Below the pieces are notes generated by a model, which saw nothing but the letters and a program-made list of their open reading frames with translations, was not told where the DNA came from and made no database searches. Source: Nocardia aobensis NBRC 100429 (lineage in GTDB: Bacteria; Actinomycetota; Actinomycetes; Mycobacteriales; Mycobacteriaceae). From it: a stretch of DNA of 34,770 bases. This document shows positions 7,298 through 14,889 of the stretch, one piece after another (position 1 is the first letter of the stretch; the number at the start of each line of letters is the position of its first letter). The stretch is taken from NCBI RefSeq assembly GCF_000308375.1, contig NZ_BAFQ01000148.1, positions 1 to 34,770 of the forward strand, written 5' to 3'. A program made the translations under genes and the position numbers.

Positions 7298-10200
7298 CGA
7301 TCCGTCACCTGGCGGCCCGTGTCCTGCACGGGGCAACTGCCGGCGACCTGGCAGTGCCGGCAGCCGTCGTTGCGCATGGCCAGGAAGCCGGGCCCGCGGG
7401 TGGCTGCCGCCGCATCGTGAATGGCCTTGCGCCACTGGGCGATACCGTCGGAATCGAGCGCGGTCTGCAACCGCTCGGTGGCGCCGTCGCGGCTCGGTTT
7501 GGCCACGTAGACGAGTCGGGCGCCGCCCGGTTCGATCCGGTCGCCGTCCACCTCCGCCGAGAACCCGCCCGCCCCGGCGGCCACCTGGTAGGTCGCCAGC
7601 TGGGCGTGATCCTGCGCGGCCTGTTTGGAGATCGGGGTCTTGCCGGTCTTGACGTCGACGATGACGAAACGGCCCAGCGCGTCACGCTCCACCCGGTCGA
7701 CGCGGCCGCGGATCCGCACCGGCACCTCGTCCGGGTCGCGGGCCGGCAGAACGCAGTCCACCGGCACCTCGACACCGACCTCGGCCAGCTCGGCCCGGGT
7801 GTTGCGCAACCAGGCGAGGAAGGTGTCGACCATCGATTCGGTCCGGCGCAGCTCCAGCCGGGAGTGCCAGCTGTGCGGGCCGTCCTCCCCGGAACTCGGG
7901 TCGACGGCCTTCCATGCCTTGACCAGCGCCGCCTTCACCTGTTCCTCGGTCACTCGCCCGGCCAGCGCCTGGACCAGCGTGTGCACGAGATTGCCCTTGA
8001 CGGCATGCGGATTGTCCCCGTCGCTGCCGCCGTGACGTTCCAGCGCCCAGCGCAGCGGACAGGTCTGCAACAGCTCGACCGTCGACGGCGACAACGCGAC
8101 CGGCCCGTCACCGTCGTCCCACAGCGCCAGTTCCGAACTGGGGTCCGCGATGCCGTACCACTCGTCCGGATGGGCGCCGCGCACACCGGCCGCGGCCAGA
8201 CGGGCCAATTGGGTGGCGGCCCGGTCCCGGCGGGCGGGATCGGCGCCGTCGTCACAGACCACGCCGCGCAATTCGGCGATCAGGGCCTGCGCGACCAGTG
8301 CGCGCCCCGGATCGACCGGCGGCGGAATACGTCCCGGCTCCCCCGGTTCCGCCTCCGGATCGAGTTCGGCCAGAAATCGGGACGGCACCAGATCGCGGTC
8401 ACCGGTGACGGATTCGACCGCGGTCACCAGCAGGCTGTGCCGGGCCCGGCTGCACGCCAGCAGCAGCAACCGGCGCTCCTCGGCGAGGATCGGCGCGGCC
8501 CGGCTGACCTGTTCCCCCGGATCGGCCACGCCCCCGATGAGGTCGACCAGTTCCTCGATGCCGAGCAGGGTCCCGCGCGGACGTAGGTTGGGCCAGATCC
8601 CCTCCTGCACTCCGGCGACGGCCACCACATCCCATTCCCGGCCGGCCGCGGCGTGCGCGCTGACGATCGCCACCGCGTCACCGGGTTCGGTCAGCGGAGC
8701 CGAATCCTGGTTGATCTCCTGCTGTTCCAGATATTCGACGAATCCCTCGACGGATGCGCCGGGCAGCCGGTCGACGTAGGCGGCGGCGGCATCGAACAGA
8801 CCGACGGCGGCATCCAGGTCGCGGTCGGCCTGCACCGCACCGGCGCCACCGCGCTCGGACTGCGCCACCCAGCGTTTCTCCAGCCGCGAGGCGGTCCACA
8901 ACGCCCACAACGCGTCCTCGACCCCGGCCCCGCGCCGCAGCGCCCGCCGCGCCCGGTCGACCGCCCGCAGTACCCGCACCAGCGGCGCCACCTCGACCTC
9001 GGTGAGCCGATCGAGCAGGGTGCGATCACCGACTCCGGTGATGAGGTCGCGCAGTACGACCGCCGAGGACCGGTCGAGCTCGGAATAGGGGGCGAGGGCC
9101 TCCGGCGACTCCTCGACTGTCGATGAACCGCGCGCCGGCTCGCCGTCGGCGCCCGGCTCCGCATCGTCGGGGCCGCCAACCCTCGACTCCGTCCGGGGAT
9201 ACCCGCGCTCGATCAGCGCGCGGCGAACGCCGCGGCGCAGTCGTCGCAGACTGATCTGATCGGCTCCACCCAGCGGCCCGAGTAGCAGATCGAGCGCATC
9301 GTCCTCGGAGAACATCTCCGGGCGACCGCGTTCGACCACGAGCAGGGCGCGCAGCGACTGCAGCATCCACGCCGCGCCGCGCCGCCGGGCCAGCGGGGTG
9401 TCCGGTTTCGGTTGCAGCACCGGCACTCCCGCGGCGGTGAGCGCGCGGCGCAGCGGGCCCAGCGACAGCGGCACCGAGCGCACGACGACCGCCATCCGCG
9501 ACCACGGCACCTCCGCGGTGAGATGCGCCCGCCGCAGGTGGTCGGCGATCAGCGCCGCCTCCTTGGCCGGGGTGGTGAGAACCCGCACCAGCGCCTGCCC
9601 GTCGACGGCGGGATCGCCGAGGAGATGGGGTCCGCCGGTCCGCACGTCGAAGCGGTGTTCGATGCGGCCCGGCATGCGGGCGGCGATCCGGGCGACCGCA
9701 GCGTGCACCGCCGGGGCGCAGCGATGATCGTCGTGCAGGACGATCCGGCGTTCGGGTGGGGCATCGGGTTCGGTGACGAAACGGGTATCCGCACCCCGGA
9801 AACTGAAGACCGCCTGATCCGGGTCGCCGGCCACGACCGTGGTCGCCGGGCCGGATCCGATCGCGCGAATCAGTTGTGCGGCAAGCGGATCCACATGCTG
9901 GGCGTCGTCGACCAGGAGGGTGCGGATGCGTTCACGCTCGGCGGCGAGCAGTTCCTCGTCCTCGATCAGCACGTCCAGTGCGGCGCCGACCAGTTCGGCT
10001 GCGTCGAGAGCGGGGGCGCTGGCCTCGGGGGCTTGCACGCCGACCGACCAGCGCAACAGCATCGACTGTTCGTAGCGCTGCGCGAACGATCCGGCCGCCT
10101 CCCATTCCTCGCGTTCGTGCAGGCGCCCCAGTTCGATCAGATCCTCGGGCCCCAGATCGCGCTCGGTGGCGCGCAACATCAGGTCGCGCAGTTGCTCGGC

Positions 10201-10743
10201 GAAACCGTTGGTGCCGAGCGCGGCGTGCAGGCGCGGTGGCCACAGCACCTCGGCACCGGACGACATGTCGGCGAGTTCGCCCCGCAACATCTCGCGCAGC
10301 ACCACGTCCTGCTCGGCGCCGGTCAGCAGCCGCGGCGGCGGATTGCCGCGGGCGGCCGCGTGCGTGCGCAGGATCGCGAAGGCGTAGGAGTGCACCGTGC
10401 GCACCATCGGCTCACGTCCGGCGCCCGGCACCCCGCCGAGTTCGGGTGCGAGCGCGGTCAACTGCCGGGTGAGGGCGTTGCGAACCCGCAGGGCGGCCTG
10501 TTTGGAATGGGTGAGTACCAGCACCGAATCCGGATCGGCGCCCGCGACGATGCGATCGGCGGCGAGATCGGTGAGCAGCGCGGTTTTCCCGGTGCCGGGG
10601 CCGCCCAGCACCTGCCAGGGTCGCCAGCCCGGGTCCGCGCCCGACCCACCCGCGAACAGCGTTCGGACATCGGCACCCCATTCGCGTAACCGGGGTGCGG
10701 TCTCACTGCGGCGCACCAGTCGCACCGAGCTATCCGATCGCAT
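7294..10743 (-). CDS. adnA: AdnA, helicase-nuclease subunit of the AdnAB end-resection complex
   Basis: About 1149 residues from ATG at 10743. The Walker A GGPGTGKT lies at 47-54, a motif II variant LLVDDAQ follows, and the nuclease core VDVKTG has Asp1030 and Lys1032. Cys895 (TCPLRW) and Cys1128, Cys1131 and Cys1137 (CRHC then five residues then C) form an AddB-like 4Fe-4S staple around the nuclease domain. AdnA is the partner of AdnB in double-strand-break resection. The start is uncertain: GTG at 10746 directly precedes the ATG, GTG at 10767 is also in frame, and none has a Shine-Dalgarno sequence. A promoter-like element 7 nt upstream favours leaderless initiation at 10746/10743. The gene heads a two-gene operon with adnB. 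Confidence 0.93.
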   Translation of the reverse strand: MRSDSSVRLVRRSETAPRLREWGADVRTLFAGGSGADPGWRPWQVLGGPGTGKTALLTDLAADRIVAGADPDSVLVLTHSKQAALRVRNALTRQLTALAPELGGVPGAGREPMVRTVHSYAFAILRTHAAARGNPPPRLLTGAEQDVVLREMLRGELADMSSGAEVLWPPRLHAALGTNGFAEQLRDLMLRATERDLGPEDLIELGRLHEREEWEAAGSFAQRYEQSMLLRWSVGVQAPEASAPALDAAELVGAALDVLIEDEELLAAERERIRTLLVDDAQHVDPLAAQLIRAIGSGPATTVVAGDPDQAVFSFRGADTRFVTEPDAPPERRIVLHDDHRCAPAVHAAVARIAARMPGRIEHRFDVRTGGPHLLGDPAVDGQALVRVLTTPAKEAALIADHLRRAHLTAEVPWSRMAVVVRSVPLSLGPLRRALTAAGVPVLQPKPDTPLARRRGAAWMLQSLRALLVVERGRPEMFSEDDALDLLLGPLGGADQISLRRLRRGVRRALIERGYPRTESRVGGPDDAEPGADGEPARGSSTVEESPEALAPYSELDRSSAVVLRDLITGVGDRTLLDRLTEVEVAPLVRVLRAVDRARRALRRGAGVEDALWALWTASRLEKRWVAQSERGGAGAVQADRDLDAAVGLFDAAAAYVDRLPGASVEGFVEYLEQQEINQDSAPLTEPGDAVAIVSAHAAAGREWDVVAVAGVQEGIWPNLRPRGTLLGIEELVDLIGGVADPGEQVSRAAPILAEERRLLLLACSRARHSLLVTAVESVTGDRDLVPSRFLAELDPEAEPGEPGRIPPPVDPGRALVAQALIAELRGVVCDDGADPARRDRAATQLARLAAAGVRGAHPDEWYGIADPSSELALWDDGDGPVALSPSTVELLQTCPLRWALERHGGSDGDNPHAVKGNLVHTLVQALAGRVTEEQVKAALVKAWKAVDPSSGEDGPHSWHSRLELRRTESMVDTFLAWLRNTRAELAEVGVEVPVDCVLPARDPDEVPVRIRGRVDRVERDALGRFVIVDVKTGKTPISKQAAQDHAQLATYQVAAGAGGFSAEVDGDRIEPGGARLVYVAKPSRDGATERLQTALDSDGIAQWRKAIHDAAAATRGPGFLAMRNDGCRHCQVAGSCPVQDTGRQVTDR

Positions 10744-10746
10744 CAC

Positions 10747-11094
10747 ACGCGCTATTTCAACAGACACCCCCGACAGGATCGAATTCCGTGACAGCAAACG
10801 AACCCCGCGCATCCGATGTGTCCGTGTTGTGATCGGCGCCACGCCTGCCCGGGCGATTTTCACGAATTCGCGCCGATCTCCGACTGCGGTCGATAATGCC
10901 TGGTAGAGAGCTTGCACGCCGCACCGCACCGCACCGCGCCGGGGCCGCTGCGAATATCGGGCCGAAAATCCCACCGCCGCAGTCGTTCCCCGGCGGTTCA
11001 CCGGCGCGGCCAGCGCCCGGCAATCCCCGTGCCCGATTCTCGCGAACGCAACGCACCGCTCGCACCGCCGCGGCGCCGACGGCACAATGATCGG
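10747..11094. other. Divergent intergenic region between adnA and the lipV-like gene
   Basis: This 348-bp region holds the adnA promoter candidate at its left end. At its right end CACAAT (11083-11088) lies 6 nt before the GTG of the lipV-like gene, a possible weak -10 for a leaderless transcript. I saw no coding frame with family character, no LexA-type palindrome (TCGAAC-N4-GTTCGA) and no RNA gene. GC content stays high, with short CCGCA iterations near 10918-10940. Confidence 0.4.
10754..10776 (-). promoter_or_regulatory. Candidate RecA-independent DNA-damage (PafBC-type) promoter of adnAB
   Basis: On the minus strand CTGTCGGGG (10776-10768), 8 nt, then TGAAAT (10759-10754) resembles the mycobacterial RecA-NDp consensus TTGTCRGTG-N8-TANNNT. 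It matches 7 of 9 upstream positions, exact spacing, and two of three fixed -10 positions. It lies 7 nt from GTG/ATG at 10746/10743. Function is inferred: adnAB repairs double-strand breaks, and PafBC activates many repair genes in mycobacteria. Confidence 0.35.
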
Positions 11095-11847
11095 GTGTCC
11101 GACGCCCCTATTCATCGATTCGGCCCCGCCGACGGCCCGCTCGTCCTCGCCCTGCACGGCCTGACCGGGCACGGGCGGCGGTGGAGCGCGCTGGCCGAGG
11201 GCCACTTGCCCGAGGTGCGCGTCGTCGCTCCCGACCTGCGCGGCCACGGGCGGGCGAGCTCGCTACCACCGTGGACCTTCGAGCAGATCGTCGACGATCT
11301 GGTTCCGCTGCTCACCGAACCGGCGGTCGTCGTGGCGCATTCGTTCGGAGCGGCCGTCGCCGTCCATCTGTCCCGCCACCGCCCCGATCTGGTCCGCGCA
11401 CTGGTGCTGCTCGATCCCGCGATCGGCCTCGATCCGGTTCTGCTTCACGACATCGCCGAGGCGGGGCTGGCACGACCGGACTACGCCGACGTCGCCGAGG
11501 CGCGTCACGACAAACTCGAGACGGCCTGGGCCGATGTGGACCCCGAACTCCTCGACGCCGAACTCGCCGAACATCTGGTCGATGCTCCCGAGGGCCGGGT
11601 CACCTGGCGGATGAGCCTGCCCGCCGTCACGTCCTACTGGAGTCAGCTGGCGCGCGAGCTGATCCTGCCGCCGCCGCACATTCCGACCGTGCTGGTCCGC
11701 GCCGGTAAATCCCCGTTCGTCACCCCCGCGACCGTCGAGGCGTTCGCCACGCTGCCGGATTTCACGCTGCGCGAATTCGACTGCGATCACATGGTCGCCC
11801 AGGCGCGGCCCGCCGAGACCGCGGCCGTCATCCGGTCGGTGCTCTGA
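11095..11847 (+). CDS. lipV: Alpha/beta hydrolase, LipV-like
   Basis: A 250-residue single-domain alpha/beta hydrolase. The oxyanion strand LALHGLTGHGRRW lies at 18-30, APDLRGHGRAS at 45-54, the nucleophile elbow AHSFG at 81-85 with Ser83, and a late DCDHMV supplies the probable catalytic His. At the usual acid position the sequence reads VRAGKSPF with no Asp, so the acid must come from elsewhere. The substrate is probably an ester. Position next to adnA matches Rv3203 (lipV), which is why the symbol is offered. Start GTG at 11095 fits the family N-terminus. The TGA shares one base with the next gene's ATG (TGATG). Confidence 0.82.
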   Translation: MSDAPIHRFGPADGPLVLALHGLTGHGRRWSALAEGHLPEVRVVAPDLRGHGRASSLPPWTFEQIVDDLVPLLTEPAVVVAHSFGAAVAVHLSRHRPDLVRALVLLDPAIGLDPVLLHDIAEAGLARPDYADVAEARHDKLETAWADVDPELLDAELAEHLVDAPEGRVTWRMSLPAVTSYWSQLARELILPPPHIPTVLVRAGKSPFVTPATVEAFATLPDFTLREFDCDHMVAQARPAETAAVIRSVL

Positions 11848-12146
11848 TGCCCACGACGGACGCCGAGATCGAGCGGGTGCGGGAACTGGTCGCGGCCATC
11901 CCGCCCGGCCGGGTCGCCACCTACGGCGATATCGCGGCGGCGGCCGGACTGTCGACGCCGCGAACCGTCGGCTGGATCATGCGCACCGACTCCGCCGATC
12001 TGCCCTGGCATCGGGTGCTACGCGCCGACGGCACCCCGGCGAGCCATCTGGCCCACCGCCAGTTGCGCAGGCTGGCCGAGGAGGGCTGCCCGATCCGCGG
12101 CGACCGCGTGGACCTGGCCGCCGCCCGCCACAGATTCGCCCACTGA
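11847..12146 (+). CDS. Alkyltransferase-like (ATL) DNA-damage recognition protein
   Basis: A 99-residue protein homologous to the C-terminal DNA-binding domain of O6-alkylguanine-DNA alkyltransferase. The active-site PCHRV is replaced by PWHRV at 53-57, so the alkyl-accepting cysteine is Trp54. This defines ATL proteins, which bind O6-alkylguanine, flip it out and hand it to nucleotide excision repair rather than repairing it themselves. The winged-helix segment YGDIAAAAGLSTPRTVGW (26-43) includes the intercalating Arg39. It is translationally coupled to the lipV-like gene (TGATG) and matches Rv3204 in position. Confidence 0.9.
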   Translation: MPTTDAEIERVRELVAAIPPGRVATYGDIAAAAGLSTPRTVGWIMRTDSADLPWHRVLRADGTPASHLAHRQLRRLAEEGCPIRGDRVDLAAARHRFAH

Positions 12147-12192
12147 CGGCATCGCCGATATCCGAATTCGCCCATTACTCCGGTTCGGCGGT

Positions 12193-12204
12193 TACCGTGG
12201 AGGA
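12193..12204 (+). promoter_or_regulatory. -10 element / leaderless start of the VOC gene
   Basis: TACCGT (TANNNT) at 12193-12198 is 6 nt before the ATG at 12205. The GGAGGA between them abuts the ATG and is too close to act as a normal Shine-Dalgarno sequence. This favours leaderless transcription. The -35 is not clear. Confidence 0.4.
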
Positions 12205-12942
12205 ATGACCACCCGTCTGGCGTGCGTGGTGTTCGATGCGATCCGGCCACGGAACGTGGCGCGGTTCTGGGCGGAGTTGCTCGACTGGCAGATCACCGTG
12301 GACCGTCCGCACGCGGTCGAGGTGGCTGCTTCCGATCCGGATGCCGCCGATGTGTCGTTGATGTTCGTGCCGACGGCCGGACCCAAGTCCGGGAAGAACC
12401 GCATCCATCTCGATGTGGTGGGTCGTTCGCTGGATCATCAACGCGTACAGGTGGATCGGGCGCTGGCGCTGGGCGCGCGGCCGATCGATATCGGGCAGGG
12501 CGCGGTGCCCTGGACGGTGCTCGCCGACCCCGAGGGCAACGAATTCTGCGTCCTCGAACCGCGCGAGGAATATGTGGATACCGGCGCGGTCGCCGCGATC
12601 GTCGTCGACACTCCGCATCCCACCCGGCTGGCCCGGTTCTGGGAGACCGCCGCGGGCTGGCCGCTGACCCACGACGAATCGCGAATGGCCGGCATCCGCT
12701 CGGCCACCGGTCAGGGTCCGTGGCTGGAATTCCTGCGCACCCAGGTCGCGGCCCGCGAATGCGATCGCGTCCACCTCGATGTCGTCACCTATTCCACCGG
12801 CGATCCCGCGGACGAGGTCGCCCGGCTCACCGCAGCCGGTGCCGTCCCCTGCCAGGGCGCCGCGGTGCACCCACCGGCCCAGGCGATGCTGACCGATCCG
12901 GAGACGAACCGCTTCCGGTTGTTGCGTGCGCCCTGCGATTGA
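12205..12942 (+). CDS. Two-domain VOC (glyoxalase-like) protein
   Basis: A 245-residue protein made of two vicinal-oxygen-chelate modules, about 1-115 and 128-245. Each begins with a strand and an ARFW helix (NVARFWAELLDW; TRLARFWETAAGW) and ends with a DPEGNEFCVLE or DPETNRFRLL strand. This resembles actinobacterial Glyoxalase_6-type proteins of unknown substrate. HLDVV occurs in both halves and may provide metal-binding His. It lies 58 nt after the ATL gene and is followed by a strong hairpin. Confidence 0.82.
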   Translation: MTTRLACVVFDAIRPRNVARFWAELLDWQITVDRPHAVEVAASDPDAADVSLMFVPTAGPKSGKNRIHLDVVGRSLDHQRVQVDRALALGARPIDIGQGAVPWTVLADPEGNEFCVLEPREEYVDTGAVAAIVVDTPHPTRLARFWETAAGWPLTHDESRMAGIRSATGQGPWLEFLRTQVAARECDRVHLDVVTYSTGDPADEVARLTAAGAVPCQGAAVHPPAQAMLTDPETNRFRLLRAPCD

Positions 12943-12957
12943 CGCGGTCGCGAGCGG

Positions 12958-12979
12958 ACGACGGGCGTGCGCCCGTCGT
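12958..12979 (+). terminator. 10-bp perfect hairpin after the VOC gene
   Basis: ACGACGGGCG, a TG centre and CGCCCGTCGT form a perfect 10-bp stem starting 15 nt after the VOC stop. There is no T-tract, as is common for actinobacterial hairpin terminators. It separates the lipV-ATL-VOC group from the MobA-MoeA promoter at 12984-13012. Confidence 0.6.
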
Positions 12980-12983
12980 GCCG

Positions 12984-13012
12984 TTCGCCGTCCGATGTGG
13001 GCGGTTTACCAT
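12984..13012 (+). promoter_or_regulatory. Promoter of the MobA-MoeA gene
   Basis: TTCGCC (12984-12989), a 17-nt spacer and TACCAT (13007-13012) form a SigA-like promoter. The predicted start coincides with an ATG at 13019, 6 nt after the -10, which opens a nine-codon frame rather than the main gene. Confidence 0.45.
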
Positions 13013-13018
13013 CGGTCC

Positions 13019-13048
13019 ATGATCAACCTCCCGGGTGAGCCGCTGTGA
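13019..13048 (+). CDS. Possible leaderless nine-codon uORF (MINLPGEPL)
   Basis: The ATG at 13019 lies 6 nt downstream of the -10 TACCAT. It opens a nine-codon frame ending in TGA at 13046-13048, overlapping the GTG start of the MobA-MoeA gene at 13045 (GTGA). In mycobacteria leaderless transcripts that begin with a short ORF are well documented. Ribosomes finishing it could reinitiate on the GTG. No protein function is claimed. Confidence 0.35.
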   Translation: MINLPGEPL

Positions 13049-14778
13049 CCACTGTCGACGCGATCGTGCTGGCCGGTGGGCGGGCGACCCGGATGGGCGG
13101 GGTGGACAAACCCGCGATCGCGGTCGGCGGGCGGGCGATGCTCACCGTGGCGCTGGACGCGGTCGCCGACTGTGTGCGCACGGTGGTGGTCGGCCCGCAT
13201 CGGCCCGAACTGGCGCCCGAGATCCGGCAGGTGCAGGAGGTGCCGGCCGGAGCGGGCCCGGTCGCGGCCGTCGCCTGCGCGGTCCGCGCCCTCGAGGAAT
13301 GTGATTTCCCGGCCGATCTGGTCGTGGTCCTGGCCGCCGACCTGCCCTTTCTCACCGCCGCCGTGATCGGCGAATTGATCGGGCACGCAACGACTTCCGA
13401 TGCCGATGCGGTATTCGCGACCGACGAATCCGGCCGTCCGCAATATCTGGTCGGGGTGTGGCGGCGGACGGCGCTGCTGTCGGCCCTGCGGCAGCTGGAT
13501 TCGGTGACCAATCAGCCGATGAAGGCGCTGGTCCCGGTCGACACCCTGATGGTGACGCTGCCCGGTATCACCGATTGCGACACCCCGGAACAGGTGCGCG
13601 CGGCCCAGGCCGCCGCCCCGGCGTTGCCCTTGGCGCAGGCACGCGAGCTGCTGCGCACCGCCATCACCCGGCTGCCGGTGCACGAGGCCCGGCCGGCAGC
13701 GGTGCGGGGTGCGGCGTTGGCGGCCCCGCTGCGCGCCGCCTCGGCGCTGCCCCGCTTCGACGTGTCGGCGATGGACGGTTACGCGGTGTCCGGCGAGGAA
13801 CCGTGGCGCCTGCGCCACGATGTGGGCTTCGCGGGTGGTGAGCGACCGGTGGGCCTGCTCGCCGGTGAGGCGGTCCGCATCGCCACCGGCGCTCACGTCC
13901 CGGAGGGCACCGACACCGTGGTGCGCGACGAATTCGTCCGGCTCGACGACGGGCTGCTGCGACGGCTACCCGAGGCGCCGATCCGCGACGATGTGCGCCA
14001 CCGCGGCGAGGATTGGCACAGCGGCGATATCGTCGCCGCCGAGGGCACCCCCGTCAACGCGGCACTGATCTCCGTCGCGACCGCCGCCGAGGTGGTCACC
14101 GCGCAGGTCCGCGGACCCGTGCGGGCACGAATCGTGATGACCGGCGACGAAATTCGCAGTGCAGGTCCGCTGCACAGCGGCCAGACCCGCGATTCGGTCG
14201 GCCCCGTCTTCCCGGAGTTGTTGTCCTGGTACGGAATCGAATCGTCGGACCGGGTGCATCTGCGCGACACGCCCAACGGCTTCGACGATGTGCTCTCCGA
14301 TACGACCGACGACCACCTGCTGGTCGTGGTCGGCGCGACCGGTGGCGGCGCGGCCGACCAACTGCGCGGTGCACTGGATCGGGCCGGGGCGCGAATTCTG
14401 GTGCACCGTTTGCGGATGCGACCGGGCGGCTCCACGGTGGTCGCCGAATTGCCCAGCGGCCCTGTGGTGCTCGGGCTTCCGGGTAATCCCTACGCGGCGG
14501 TCGCGACGCTGTGGGCGCTGGCCCCGGCCATCGTCTCCGGTCTCACCGGCCGCATACCGGCACGGGTGCGGACCGGACCGCTCCTGAACGCCGGCGACGT
14601 CTCCGGTCCGGTGCCGCGCATCCTGCCCGCGCGGGCGGCCGAGGCGGGCGGCTGGGTCGCCGACGGCCATATCCGTACCGCACATCTGGCCGGGCTGCTC
14701 GACCGCGACGGTCTGGTCGTCGTCCCCGCCGGCGCCGTCGACGGCGAGCCGGTCGAATATCTGCCCCTGCCGGGCTGA
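13045..14778 (+). CDS. MobA-MoeA fusion, molybdenum-cofactor biosynthesis
   Basis: A 577-residue protein joining two enzymes. Residues 1-190 are a MobA-type guanylyltransferase: LAGGRATRMGGVDK at 9-22 binds the nucleotide and AADLPF (97-102) supplies the metal-binding Asp. Residues 195-577 are MoeA, the molybdotransferase: PRFDVSAMDGYAV at 236-248 with Asp244, IATGAHVPEGTDTVV, VGATGGGAADQ in place of the usual TGG-S-VG loop, and LPGNPYAAV. MoeA inserts molybdate into adenylylated molybdopterin and MobA adds GMP to give MGD, so sequential steps are combined. The start is GTG at 13045, perhaps coupled to a uORF. The NarG encoded 4.5 kb away needs bis-MGD. Confidence 0.88.
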   Translation: MTTVDAIVLAGGRATRMGGVDKPAIAVGGRAMLTVALDAVADCVRTVVVGPHRPELAPEIRQVQEVPAGAGPVAAVACAVRALEECDFPADLVVVLAADLPFLTAAVIGELIGHATTSDADAVFATDESGRPQYLVGVWRRTALLSALRQLDSVTNQPMKALVPVDTLMVTLPGITDCDTPEQVRAAQAAAPALPLAQARELLRTAITRLPVHEARPAAVRGAALAAPLRAASALPRFDVSAMDGYAVSGEEPWRLRHDVGFAGGERPVGLLAGEAVRIATGAHVPEGTDTVVRDEFVRLDDGLLRRLPEAPIRDDVRHRGEDWHSGDIVAAEGTPVNAALISVATAAEVVTAQVRGPVRARIVMTGDEIRSAGPLHSGQTRDSVGPVFPELLSWYGIESSDRVHLRDTPNGFDDVLSDTTDDHLLVVVGATGGGAADQLRGALDRAGARILVHRLRMRPGGSTVVAELPSGPVVLGLPGNPYAAVATLWALAPAIVSGLTGRIPARVRTGPLLNAGDVSGPVPRILPARAAEAGGWVADGHIRTAHLAGLLDRDGLVVVPAGAVDGEPVEYLPLPG

Positions 14779-14889
14779 CGCCGCGCGAACCGGGGAATTC
14801 CGCCGACCAACTGTCCCCGGCCGGCACCGGTTGCGCGCACAGTGCGCCGAACCCTGGTGGCAGCACGCCGGGGCGGGTTCCCTGGTCGT

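Noticed and set aside
10747..11094. LexA/SOS box upstream of adnA
   Set aside because: No TCGAAC-N4-GTTCGA-like palindrome was found in the region.
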